Shown here: positions 19,266 to 28,229 of the stretch, piece after piece
Numbering within the stretch: position 1 is the stretch's first letter
How the letters are laid out: each line of letters opens with the position of its first letter
Origin: Isotricha intestinalis
Lineage: Eukaryota > Ciliophora > Litostomatea > Vestibuliferida > Isotrichidae
DNA: 38,074 bases
Direction: 5' to 3'
Assembly (NCBI GenBank): GCA_023807065.1
Contig: JAJJLU010003688.1
Location: 1 to 38,074 of the forward strand
Position numbers and translations under genes: made by a program
Notes under the pieces: generated by a model
What the model was told of the DNA's origin: nothing
The model's database searches: none
Seen by the model: the letters and a program-made list of their open reading frames with translations, nothing else

Positions 19266-22058
19266 TTAATCTAAATAATTTACATTATCTGTTTGTTCAA
19301 AATTTTTATTATCTACCTCTTCGTTTTCATAATAATTTAATTCAGCATCATTTTTTGTTTCTATATTTTTATCATCAATTTCTTCATTATCAATATAATT
19401 TAATTCGTTATTTTCATCTTCTTGATCATTTAATTTTTCAGCTTCATTTGATTTTTCAAATTCATTATCATTGTTTTCATTTTCTTCATTATCATTTTCT
19501 TCATTATCATTATTTTCATTTTCATTATTTTCATTTTCTTCATTATCATTATATTCATTTTCTTTATTTTCATTTTCTTCATTATCATTTTCTTCATTAT
19601 TTTCATTTTCTTCATTATCATTATTTTCATTTTCTTCATTATCATTTTCTTCATTATCATTATTTTCTTCTTTTTCATTTCCTTCATTATCATTATATTC
19701 ATTTTCTTCATTATCATTATTTTCATTTTCTTCATTTTCATCATTTAAATCTTTTGATTTAACATTCTTATTATTAGGTTTCATTGATTTAAATTTTTGG
19801 GTTAGATTATTTTCTTCTCCATCTTCATTATTATTTTCTTCTTCATAAACTTCTATATTATCATTATTATTATCAATTTCTTCATCTTCATTTTTTGATA
19901 TTCTTTCATTTTCTTCAATTTCTTCATTTTCTTCTTCATTTTGTTTTTTTTCCTTAATTTTTTTTTGTCTTTCAACTTTATTATTTTTTTTAATTTTTCT
20001 TTTTTTTTTATTTACATTATTATCTTCATCACTAACATTAATAACATCTCCTTCATTTTCTTCTTCTTCAGAATCATAATTAATTTTATTTCTAATTACT
20101 TTTTTCTTAATCATATTATGTTGTCTATTAAGTTCTTTTCTTTTTCTTTCTCTATTTTTATTATCCATTTTTAATTTTTCTTCCTCGTTTATTTTTTTTT
20201 CATTTAATTTTCTATTAGCTTGTAAAATTTTATTTAAAGCATTATTTGAAGAAGGTTCATTGTAATTTTTATTTTTTTTTAAATTTTTTATCATTTCTAA
20301 AGCATTTTGTCTAAAATTAAATCCTCCATTTTCAATATAATTATCATTATTTTTTTTTTTTACAGGTTCATGAAAATCAAAAGGCTCTATTATTGTTTTA
20401 GGAGCTTTATTTTTTTGATCTTGGATTTTTTTTTCGAAATTTTTTTGTAATTTTTCATAATTTGGTAATTTATTATTTTTTTTATTAACAATTTCACTTT
20501 TTTCTTCTTTTAATTTTTGTTTTTTTATTTTTTCTTCTTTTAATTGTTTTTCTTCCTTTTCTTTTTTATGTTGTTCTAATCGAGGAGGTAATTTACTTTT
20601 TAATAATAATTCTTTAGATTTTTTTTTAATTCTTTCATTTCTTTTTTTTTTCTCTTTTTCTTCCCAATTTTCAACATTCATATTTACTCTTGTTGTATAT
20701 TTAATATTATTTGCTTTAAATTGAGGGAATTTTTCTTTTGATTTTTCTCTTTTTTTTAAAAATTCCATTTTTTCTTTTTGTTTTTCTTCATCTTTAATAA
20801 CAAATGAAAAAGGTTTCATTTCTTTTTCTATTTTTTCCATTCTTTTCTCTACTCTTCTTTGTCTTTCTTTTTTTTCTCCTTCTATAAAATTACTTATATT
20901 TCCTATAAAAATCTCATTTTTTAATTTATTTGCTTTAAAACCTTTATTTAATAAATCATTTTCTAATTTTTCTCTTTCATCTTTTAATTCTTTTATTTTT
21001 TCTTTACTTTTCATTTCACTTTTTCTCTTATTTTTATCAAAGGAAAAAGGTTTTGGAATTGTAAAATTAATGTTATCTTTTGATTTATATTTATTTACTT
21101 CATTTTTATAATCTTCATAAGTTACATCTTTTATATTTGATGATTTAGGTTTAATATCATTTTTATTATTTGAATAAAGTTTATTTGTATTACTCAATTT
21201 GGGAAATGATAATTTTTCTTCTTTTAAATTTTTTGATGTTAAAGGCTTTAATTTTTTTTCATCTTCTTCATCAAAATCAAAACTATCATTTTTTACTCCG
21301 TAAACTGGAAGATAATCATCATCTTCTTCTTCTTCATTTTCTATTTCATTTGATTCATTTAAATTTATATTTTTTTCTTTTTCATCTTTTTCTTCTTTAT
21401 TATTTTTTTCTAAATTTTTATTTATTTTCTTATTTTTATTTTTAGTATTTTCTACAATAAAATTTTTTAATTCTTCTGGATTTAAATGATTATATAATCT
21501 CGTTTGAAATAAATCTAATTTATCAATAAAATCTTGTTTTGTATTAAATCCAAAAATTCCAATAGTATCATAATCTAATTTTAATTCAGTAACTAATTGA
21601 CTTTTAGTAACTAAACCTATTTTTTTAGTATCTAAAGATTCAAAAGCGTTATTTACAAAATCATTTTGTTTTTCTTCTAAAATTTCCTTTTGTTTAAATT
21701 TAGGTAATTTATCAATATCTTTAATTTCTAAAATATCATTTTTTTCAACAACATTATTTTCTCCATTAGATTTATTTAAATTATTTAAATTATTAACTTC
21801 ATTATCTTTATTATTATTTTCTATAATATTATAATTAATTTTATTAGGAGAATTATCACTTTTATTTTTCTTATATTTAACTCCCCAATGAGGAGCTTTA
21901 AATTTTCCTAAATCTTCTTTTCTTTCATCTTTAATATTATAATAATACATTTGATAATCATCTTTTCCCATATAACCTGGTAAGTCATCATTTCTTTCTA
22001 CAATACCATTAATATTCTTTGATAATATTCTTGTTTGATTCCATTCTTTATTTTGCAT
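19266..22058 (-). CDS. FAM161-like (UPF0564) centriole/cilium protein with acidic repeat tail
   Basis: This is a 930-residue open frame. The middle (~residues 340-530) carries FAM161-type motifs: FTIPKPFSFDKNKRKSEMKS, GFKANKLKNEIF, EKIEKEMKPFSFVIKDEEKQ, FPQFKANNIKYTTRVNMNVE, and RNERIKKKSKELLLKSKLPP followed by RLEQHKK, matching the family's RAxELLxxSxLPPRM end. FAM161 proteins are microtubule-binding proteins of the centriole inner scaffold and ciliary base. Long charged coiled coils flank the domain. The last ~150 residues are almost only Glu, Asn and Asp in NEENENNDNEE repeats. All ~20 Gln are CAA; no TAA or TAG occurs in frame. The first ATG directly abuts, in one continuous reading, the W2 domain of eIF5 (22096-23083), so the true start, or a fusion, is uncertain. 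Confidence 0.7.
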   Translation of the reverse strand: MQNKEWNQTRILSKNINGIVERNDDLPGYMGKDDYQMYYYNIKDERKEDLGKFKAPHWGVKYKKNKSDNSPNKINYNIIENNNKDNEVNNLNNLNKSNGENNVVEKNDILEIKDIDKLPKFKQKEILEEKQNDFVNNAFESLDTKKIGLVTKSQLVTELKLDYDTIGIFGFNTKQDFIDKLDLFQTRLYNHLNPEELKNFIVENTKNKNKKINKNLEKNNKEEKDEKEKNINLNESNEIENEEEEDDDYLPVYGVKNDSFDFDEEDEKKLKPLTSKNLKEEKLSFPKLSNTNKLYSNNKNDIKPKSSNIKDVTYEDYKNEVNKYKSKDNINFTIPKPFSFDKNKRKSEMKSKEKIKELKDEREKLENDLLNKGFKANKLKNEIFIGNISNFIEGEKKERQRRVEKRMEKIEKEMKPFSFVIKDEEKQKEKMEFLKKREKSKEKFPQFKANNIKYTTRVNMNVENWEEKEKKKRNERIKKKSKELLLKSKLPPRLEQHKKEKEEKQLKEEKIKKQKLKEEKSEIVNKKNNKLPNYEKLQKNFEKKIQDQKNKAPKTIIEPFDFHEPVKKKNNDNYIENGGFNFRQNALEMIKNLKKNKNYNEPSSNNALNKILQANRKLNEKKINEEEKLKMDNKNRERKRKELNRQHNMIKKKVIRNKINYDSEEEENEGDVINVSDEDNNVNKKKRKIKKNNKVERQKKIKEKKQNEEENEEIEENERISKNEDEEIDNNNDNIEVYEEENNNEDGEENNLTQKFKSMKPNNKNVKSKDLNDENEENENNDNEENEYNDNEGNEKEENNDNEENDNEENENNDNEENENNEENDNEENENKENEYNDNEENENNENENNDNEENDNEENENNDNEFEKSNEAEKLNDQEDENNELNYIDNEEIDDKNIETKNDAELNYYENEEVDNKNFEQTDNVNYLD
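19440..19745. repeat. Acidic-tail minisatellite inside the FAM161-like gene
   Basis: On the + strand, imperfect tandem units of CATTATCATT, TTCATTTTCTT and TTCATTATCA fill about 300 bp. On the coding strand they encode Asn/Glu/Asp repeats. Unit length is a multiple of three, so copy-number change would keep the frame. The other long ORFs here, on both strands, are products of this repeat. Confidence 0.8.
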
Positions 22059-22059
22059 A

Positions 22060-23083
22060 TTTAATTCTTCTTTTTCTGCTTCTCCTATTCTTTTTTTATT
22101 CAGCAGATTTCAAAAATTTATTTAATATATTAGGATTAAAAAGTAAACTTTTATATTTATTTTGTTCTTTATTTTCCAAAACAGATTTCCAAAAATCTTC
22201 ACTTAAAATATCATTATTATACAAATAATAAAGAACACTAGAAACATATTGTCCACATTTTTCATTTTTTCTAGCAAAAATAAAATCAGCCAAACCAACT
22301 AAGAAAAAAAACAAAGCTTCATCATTTTTATTTTCACTTTCATTAAAAATAAAAAATTTAATTAAATGAATTTTCATTTGAAAAGCTTTAGTATATAAAT
22401 TCTGATCAAAAACACCATTAGCAAGAGCATAGAATTTAATATCAATAAGAAAATTATATTGATTAATTAAATTTTTAACATTATTACAATTATCATTAAT
22501 ATCAATATTTAAATTAATAACATTAGGAATTTTTTCACAATATTCTTTAATAGATTTTCTAGTATTTTTATCTAAAGTTTTCTTAACTTCTTTCTCAGTT
22601 GAACCAGAACTTGGAGTATTATCCTTATCATAAGGAGGAGGATGTCTCTGAATATAAGTTGCAAATTCATGTGTAGAATCTAATTTACTTACAGTACCAC
22701 ATGAACGACATTTACATTTTATTTCTTTTTTATCTTTTGTTACTTGAATTTTACCATAAAGTTCTGGTAATTTACATTTTGGACATAAAACATTTTTTTT
22801 TAAAATTTACCTAAAATTTCTTGCATTTTATCTATTTGATGATTACCATTTATTAAATAAGAATTTGCTTTTATTTCTATGTTTGAACCGAGTTCACGAC
22901 CTATAAATTTTAAAGGGTATTCTGTTGTACTTTTAAAGCTTTTGATACTTCTGGAAGGTTTGCCCATTTTGTTTTTATACCATTACCATTACCTTGGATT
23001 GCTGTTTGGATTTTTGGCATTTTATAACGGTAGTGAGGATCACTTACTGTACTTGGAATATTTAATTGGTCTGATGTTTCCAT
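22060..23083 (-). CDS. Translation initiation factor eIF5, interrupted by A-run slips
   Basis: From METSDQLNIPSTVSDPHYRY at 23083 the protein gives KMPKIQTAIQGNGNGIKTKW, then after a one-A slip YPLKFIGRELGSNIEIKANS, YLINGNHQIDKMQEILGKF, a zinc ribbon NVLCPKCKLPELY with KCKCRSCGTVSKLDS, and HEFATYIQRHPPP. The C-terminal W2 domain follows: IKEYCEKIPNVINLNINIDI, YALANGVFDQNLYTKAFQMK, EKCGQYVSSVLYYLYNNDIL, SEDFWKSVLENK, NPNILNKFLKSAE and IGEAEKEEL. This is eIF5, the GTPase-activating protein of eIF2 in start-codon selection. The GAP-arm residue common near the N-terminus (usually Arg-15) falls at the DPHYRY segment. TAA occurs after LGKF and after LKSAE. As an essential single-copy gene it is unlikely to be dead, so the A-run slips are probably assembly errors. 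The W2 reading merges into the FAM161-like frame. Confidence 0.85.
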
Positions 23084-23145
23084 ATATTTTTAATATTTTT
23101 TTTTTGTATTTTGGTTTTAAGATTTATTTTTTTTTTAATATTTTT

Positions 23146-23250
23146 TTAATTATTCTTTTGAGGATTTTTTTCAAAATAAAATAAACCTCCTTGAGTTTGG
23201 TAATCATTACTTACAGGTTTTATTTTTAATTTTAATTCTTTATCAACCAT
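23146..23250 (-). CDS. 34-residue micro-ORF upstream of eIF5
   Basis: ATG at 23250 gives MVDKELKLKIKPVSNDYQTQ then GGLFYFEKNPQKNN and TAA at 23146-23148. It has a balanced, protein-like composition, unlike most short A/T-rich ORFs. It could be a small protein, the first exon of a longer one (CCT|GTAAGT lies inside and looks like a splice donor) or an upstream ORF of the eIF5 transcript. No family is recognised. Confidence 0.4.
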   Translation of the reverse strand: MVDKELKLKIKPVSNDYQTQGGLFYFEKNPQKNN

Positions 23251-23485
23251 AATATTATTTAAAAATACAAATTTTATTTTCTTATTAAAAAAATTTAAAT
23301 TATTTAAAATATTAGGATTATATTTAATAATAAATAATATAAGAAATACTTTTATATATTAATTATAATGAAGATATATTATTTTAATTATAATAAAATT
23401 ATTCAAAATGAATATAAAATTTATATTCACACCAATCATAAAGAATAAAAAATTAAAATTAATTTAAATAAATTAAATTTGAAAA

Positions 23486-24538
23486 ATGAAAAATAAAAAA
23501 ACTTTAAATCCAAGATTAAGTATTTCAAAAAGCAAAAAAACCCAAAATCCAATTATAAATAATTATAAACCAATAAAAATTGATAGAGTAAAAAAATTAG
23601 AAAAACCTTCACTCAATAAATATGGAACATGTTCAAATTTTAAAGACTTAAATTCACCTTTTAATTTCTCAATGAAATTAAAAAAATTCAAAAAATTCAA
23701 ACTCAAAAAAAGAAAAAAATAAATCATCAAATATTTCATTAAGAACAAGTAAAACAAATCCAATTAAAAAAAAATTTCTTGTCCTAATTCTCTTAGTAAA
23801 GGAAAAATAAAAAATAAAATTCAAAATTGAAAAGAAAATATTAAAAATGGCGAAGAATTAATTTTAAAAATGAATTTATTAAAAGAAGATCAAATAAAAA
23901 TGAATATTTTAGAAACTAGTATTTCAATAATAAAAGAGAAAAAAGAAAATATTAAAAAACAAGACAAAATTCCTAAAAAAATATCATCAATGAAAAAAAT
24001 TCCTCAAATTAGACAAAAATTAACTAATAATTGAAATACAAATTTAAATACTTATAATAAAACCTTTTATTCAAGTTATGCATAAAATGAAAAAAAAAAC
24101 AATTTAAAAAAAGAAAATGATTTTGATGAAAGACAAAGTGAATTTTTAAATTTTGAATTAGGAGAAAATTTATCAGGGTTTTCTATTCATAATTTAAATG
24201 AAAATAATAATAAAGAAAAAGAAATTAATTTAGATGAATTATGTTCTTACTATCAAAAAAAAAGAAATTTAAGTTTATTAGATAATAATTATCCATCAGA
24301 ACAAAGTATTTATTGTTTTGATATTAATGAAATGAAAGATGGTGAAAATATTCATAAAAAGATGGCTTTAAATATTAATAATTATAATTGTAGTCATAAA
24401 GAATTAAATAATAGGAATTTTGATATTGATAAAAATAATCATATTAAAAATACAATTACAGAAGTAATTTTTAATTATAATTGTCCTTATAATGGGAAAG
24501 GTAATTTATTTAGAAATAGATCATTAAAAACTAAATAA
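23486..24538 (+). CDS. Lys/Asn-rich disordered protein, interrupted
   Basis: The start MKNKKTLNPRLSISKSKKTQ is followed, after a slip near 23710, by coherent text: SKTNPIKKK, KNGEELILKMNLLKEDQIKM, NILETSISIIKEKKENIKKQ, FDERQSEFLNFELGENLSGF, SIHNLNENNNKEKEINLDEL, CSYYQKKRNLSLLDNNYPSE, QSIYCFDINEMKDGENIHKK and NYNCPYNGKGNLFRNRSLKT, ending K-TAA at 24538. It is basic then acidic and without a domain I know. In-frame TGA occurs twice (near 23827 and 24032; IQN-x-KEN and TNN-x-NTN, where Trp fits) and TAA once (SSYA-x-NEKKNN, where Gln fits). It converges on the GTPase gene, and their 3' ends touch. Confidence 0.5.
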
Positions 24539-25119
24539 AATTTTTTTTTTTGATTAAATCTCTTGAACTTTTAACTGCTTCTTTAATACCATAATTTGAT
24601 TTATCAATTACTCGTGAATCATATAATTTTATTACTTTAACTGTATCTGATATATATGAACGTGGTTCTTCTAATGTTATGGTTTTCCTTTTCCTGTTTG
24701 GCACTGTTTTCTTTATTTAAATTTAATATTGAGTTTATTAATGAACTTTTTCCTACTCCTGTTGGTCCTATTATTAATATGTTAAAGTTATTGTTTGATA
24801 TGTCAAATTTTATTAAATTTATATCATGTTTTACTCTTTTTTCCATTGATTGTTCAAAATTTTCAATTTGGTAACTTTCATTTATTGTATTGTCAAATTC
24901 GGTTAAGTCATATTCTTTTAATTCTTTTTCAAAAAAATTATCTTTTTGAGATTCTATTTCTTTTTTTATCTTTTCTAAATATTAAGTTCTTATTTTATTT
25001 ATATTTTTTTCAAATTGTTTTTGAATATTTTTATCTTTTACATAATTCATTATATACTTTGCTAAACCACCAAAACCAGCTATTACAATCCATCCACTTA
25101 AACCAATATTTCCTATCAT
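24536..25119 (-). CDS. P-loop GTPase (dynamin/AIG1-like), truncated, N-terminal hydrophobic segment
   Basis: From the ATG at 25119 it begins with a hydrophobic helix (MIGNIGLSGWIVIAGFGGLA). It then has a charged coiled coil (KDKNIQKQFEKNINKIRT-TAA-YLEKIKKEIESQ) and a Walker A motif NILIIGPTGVGKSSLINSIL. After a slip near 24690 it reads KTITLEEPRSYISDTVKVIK and LYDSRVIDKSNYGIKEAVKS, then ends near 24536. G1 is perfect. The conserved Thr after G1 and a DSRVID segment stand near the G2/G3 positions, but no NKxD (G4) follows, so the GTPase fold is cut short where the opposite-strand gene ends. A membrane-anchored septin, dynamin or AIG1-type GTPase fragment is likely. The TAA in IRT-x-YLEK (24982-24984) suits Gln. 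Confidence 0.55.
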
Positions 25120-25254
25120 TTATTTTATTTATTATAAAATATAAAAAATAATATATATATATTATTTTTATTAACAAACTATTTCAGAAAAAATAATTAA
25201 CATTTTAAATTAAAAAATAAATTAATTAAGATAATAAATAATTAAAAAAAAAAA

Positions 25255-25726
25255 ATGGATGATTCTCCATTAATTTCACCAATAATAAAAGAATATACAT
25301 CAAAACATAAAATTGAAGCAATATTAAATGATATGAATCAAAAAGTTTTACCTGAACTTCCAGCAGATCCATATTCATTAATGTGTTCATTAATACAAGA
25401 AGTAATTAATCTAAATAAATATAATTAAAATGAAATAGCATAGTGCAACAATTTTCAAAATTGAGAAAGCTACATTATCCCAAAAATTAAATTCAAAATT
25501 TTAATTTCAATTAGCATTAGAAATAACAATGTCATATAGAGGAAACACACAAAAAGTAATAACATTCTTTTTACCATATCAAGAAAAAGTTTTTGAAACT
25601 GCCAATTCAAAACCAGAACACATAATTGAAATATTTGATAATACATTTGCAAAAGGAATTAATGGTTATAATATAGAACAATTTAATAGTTATGATAAAT
25701 ATTTAGCAGCTTTATTGTTTAATTAA
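25255..25726 (+). CDS. Small protein with RII-alpha/DPY30-like docking domain
   Basis: MDDSPLISPIIKEYTSKHKI, EAILNDMNQKVLPELPADPY and SLMCSLIQEVINL form the pattern of a RII-alpha/DPY30-type dimerisation-docking helix pair (helix, basic-I-x-x-LL, then P-x-D-P-hydrophobic). After NKYN-TAA-NEIA-TAG-CNN and a slip, the frame continues KIEKATLSQKLNSKF-TAA-F, QLALEITMSYRGNTQKVITF, FLPYQEKVFETANSKPEHII, EIFDNTFAKGINGYNIEQFN and ends KYLAALLFN-TAA. These docking domains bind AKAP-like helices in cilia and in histone methyltransferase complexes. The C-terminal part is not recognised; a remote enolase-like or beta-sandwich fold is possible. The three internal stops suit Gln. Confidence 0.5.
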
Positions 25727-25729
25727 AAT

Positions 25730-26200
25730 AATTCAAATTCATTATTTATTGGGATTAGGTCCAATCCCCAATTCCCATCCCTATTATATTATTTAATATA
25801 CAATTTAATTAAAGAATAATATTAAATAATAGTAATTTTAAAAATTATTAATCTTTTTAATATAATAAAAATGAAAATTATATTCTTTTTCAAGTAAATA
25901 TTAATTAAAAATTTTATTTAATAATGTAAATATAATATTTATATACATTTAAAAATGAATGAAAAAAACTTAAAAAAACAAAAAAAAATTAAATACCAAT
26001 TTTTATTTATAAATTATAAAATTTTTCTAAATATTATTATTAATATAAAAGAAAAGATAAAGAATTATTAACTAAAACCTAATGATTAAAAACCTAAAAA
26101 AATCCAACAACCAAATAAAAAAAACCAAAAAAAAAAAAGACTAAAAAAATAAAATCAAAAATAAAAAAAATAAAAAAAAAATCCATTTAAAAATTTAATT
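25730..26200. other. Low-complexity intergenic region
   Basis: A/T-rich DNA with long A-runs (26100-26180 is nearly all A with scattered C). It contains a small GC-richer patch, GGGATTAGGTCCAATCCCCA, near 25750 that can pair with itself (GGGATT...AATCCC) as a short hairpin. It lies just after the docking-protein stop and could be a 3'-end structure. Confidence 0.35.
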
Positions 26201-26778
26201 AAATACCTACTTTCTTCTTCATTTTCTTCTTCAGTTTTTTCAACAGGTTCAAACTGTAAAGAAATAGTAAGTAAATTAGGAGGAATTCTAAAAAAACAAG
26301 TAGCTTCTTAACTATTTCTAGACTAAAGTAATTCAGCTTGATTATCAAGTTCAGCAATTCTCTAAAACATAAGCTAAATTTTCACCAACTCTTCCACTTG
26401 ATTTAGGATCATCACCATTACAATCAAGTACGAATATTACTATAAAAAACTGCAGTATTTCCTCTTTGATCATCATAATCAATTCTTGCTGCAAAATTTG
26501 GTTTTTCACTATTTGAATGTTTTATTGTTTTTTCTGATTTCATTACAAATTTTACCTCATCTCCTTTTAAATAATGCAAATTCTAATGTTATTGGAGTCT
26601 TCCATGATTCTGATGTTTCTTCTATTTCTGGAATTACGTATTCGTTATATTTTATTAAAAATTTTTGAAGAGAACCATCTACTGCTACTACTATTTTTGA
26701 TTTTGTCCAATTTTCACCTTTTGGGATTTCTATTGTTAATGCTATTAAGGCTAATGTGAGAATATGTTGTAGATTCAT
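26195..26778 (-). CDS. Secreted or type I membrane protein, interrupted
   Basis: The start MNLQHILTLALIALTIEIPK is a clear signal peptide. Next come NWTKSKIVVAVDGSLQKFLI, KYNEYVIPEIEETSESWKTP and ITLEFALFKRR. After slips it reads DEVKFVMKSEKTIKHSNSEK, PNFAARIDYDDQRGNTAVFY, CNGDDPKSSGRVGENLAYVL, AELDNQAELL-TAG-SRNS, TAA-EATCFFRIPPNLLTISL and QFEPVEKTEEENEEES. The acidic end is followed by a donor-like GTAGGT and a hydrophobic stretch, so a C-terminal membrane helix past a small intron is possible. The in-frame TAG and TAA suit Gln and leave a coherent reading on both sides. The family is not recognised; the beta-rich luminal domain with a cytosolic acidic tail resembles cargo-receptor or translocon-associated proteins in layout only. 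Confidence 0.5.
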
Positions 26779-26779
26779 T

Positions 26780-27060
26780 TTTTTATTTGATTTTTAGTTT
26801 TTTTTAAATCATTAATATAAGCATTTTTATTTTTTTTTAAAAGGGATTTTTTTTTTTTCAATTTTTTATTTTATTTTCTTTTTAATTTATTTTTTTTTTT
26901 TTTATATTTATATTTTTTTATTTATATTATTTTTTTATTTTTAAGTCTGTTTTTTATATTCCATAATGACGATATGGGGTGTTGACTTTTCTTATATATA
27001 TAAAAATATAAAATAAAATAAAAATAAAAAATAATTACTTTATAAAAAAAATTAAAAAAA
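26780..27060. promoter_or_regulatory. Shared upstream region of divergent genes
   Basis: About 280 bp of T-runs then A-runs lie between the secreted-protein start (-) and the next gene (+). A GC-richer patch, ACGATATGGGGTGTTGAC, stands near 26968 in otherwise A/T-only DNA. It may hold control sites for both genes; no known motif is evident. Confidence 0.3.
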
Positions 27061-27061
27061 T

Positions 27062-27674
27062 AATGTGAAGATCAGTTACAATATCCAATAACATTTGAAT
27101 CATTTGAAAAAGAAAGAGCCCGTTACCGTCCAATAGACTTAATAGATTTTTTATTTGAATACTTCAAAGCGGAACTCCATTAAAATATCATGATTTATCA
27201 GGACTGGATAAATTTGTATTAAAACCAGAAAATGGAAAAATAATTCAAAGATTACAAATTCCAGATGAAGATTTATATAAAGTTATATTAAGAAGAAAAC
27301 CAATTACACAAAAAGAATTTTTATCTAAATTTAATGAAGAACTTTCACAATTTAACCAAATCTTTTGTATTCCAAAAAAAACTTTGAAGAGATTAATTTG
27401 AAATATTCATATTTATGGTTAGATTTATTTTCATGTTTTTGTAAAGAAAAGTTTAATTTTAATGTACAATTTTGTGAAACCGAAATATTAAAATTTGAAT
27501 TCAATGATGGTAAAAAGATTGTTAATCCAGTGTTTTATATTGAAAAAAATTTTAAATTATCTAAAATATCAAATTTTAATTTAGAAGATAAAAAAGAATT
27601 AAAATGTCAAGATGAATATATTTTTTATTTTATCCTTAAACAATTATCAAAATATAAATCTCCTTCAAACACAA
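27062..27674 (+). CDS. Unidentified protein, cut at its 3' end by the long repeat
   Basis: The reading gives CEDQLQYPITFESFEKERAR, YRPIDLIDFLFEYFKA, TPLKYHDLSGLDKFVLKPEN, EDLYKVILRRKPITQKEFLS, KFNEELSQFNQIFCIPKKNF, SYLWLDLFSCFCKEKFNFNV, CETEILKFEFNDGKKIVNPV, FYIEKNFKLSKISNFNLEDK and DEYIFYFILKQLSKYKSPSN. The RP-x-DLIDF-x-x-YF motif near the start resembles a RII-alpha-type docking helix. Slips occur at the start, near 27170 and near 27373. At 27675 it runs directly into the repeat copy (the TLDc 3' end) and stops at 27724 in another frame. Its own C-terminus is missing. Composition is slightly richer in GC near the start (GCCCGTTACCGTCC). Confidence 0.45.
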
Positions 27675-27986
27675 TCAAAATCCAAACGGAGTTTATTATA
27701 TTCTTTTATTTTTGGATATGTTAATTGTTATGAATTATATGTTAAAAATGGATTTTTATTTAAAGGAGGAAATTCTAAACTAATTATATGGAGATATTAA
27801 TTATAGTATTTCTGAAGGAGAATCTTTTAAAATAAAAGAAGTTGAAGTTTATCAATTTAATTAAAACTATTTTTTCATTTTTTTTTTTCTTTATTTATAT
27901 TTATTTAATATTTAATTCATTTTTAAAAATCAATAAATTATTTAATTTTAATCTTTGTGGGTATTTACAAAATGAAAAAAAGAATT

Positions 27987-28228
27987 ACCTTAAAAAATGT
28001 TCCAACTCCCCCCTCATATTACAAAGATGACAAAATTTTTTGAGGGGGTGTTGGAGCAAAAATAAATTTATAATTTGTTCAACTTCAATGATTTATTTAT
28101 TAACAAGTAGATTATAATAAAACTTAATTAAGCTAAATATTTTAGAGGGGGGATTTGGAACGAAAATGAAATTTTATGGCTTAAAAAAATTTTAAGGGGG
28201 GGAGTTGGAAACTTTTTTTAAGGTATAT
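27987..28228. mobile_element. MITE-like inverted-repeat element with G-runs, copy 2
   Basis: The left arm CCTTAAAAAATGTTCCAACT plus a C-run is matched by a right arm ending AGTTGGAAACTTTTTTTAAGG. The arms pair over about 28 bases and are bordered by TA on both sides (ATTA|CC and GG|TATA). Compared with copy 1 the left end is more complete (CCTT against CAGT). Confidence 0.5.
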
Positions 28229-28229
28229 A

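Noticed and set aside
19259..19848. Long + strand ORFs rich in Leu/His/Phe or Ser/Phe, and a minus-strand Met/Lys ORF
   Set aside because: They are other-frame readings of the acidic minisatellite in the FAM161-like gene.
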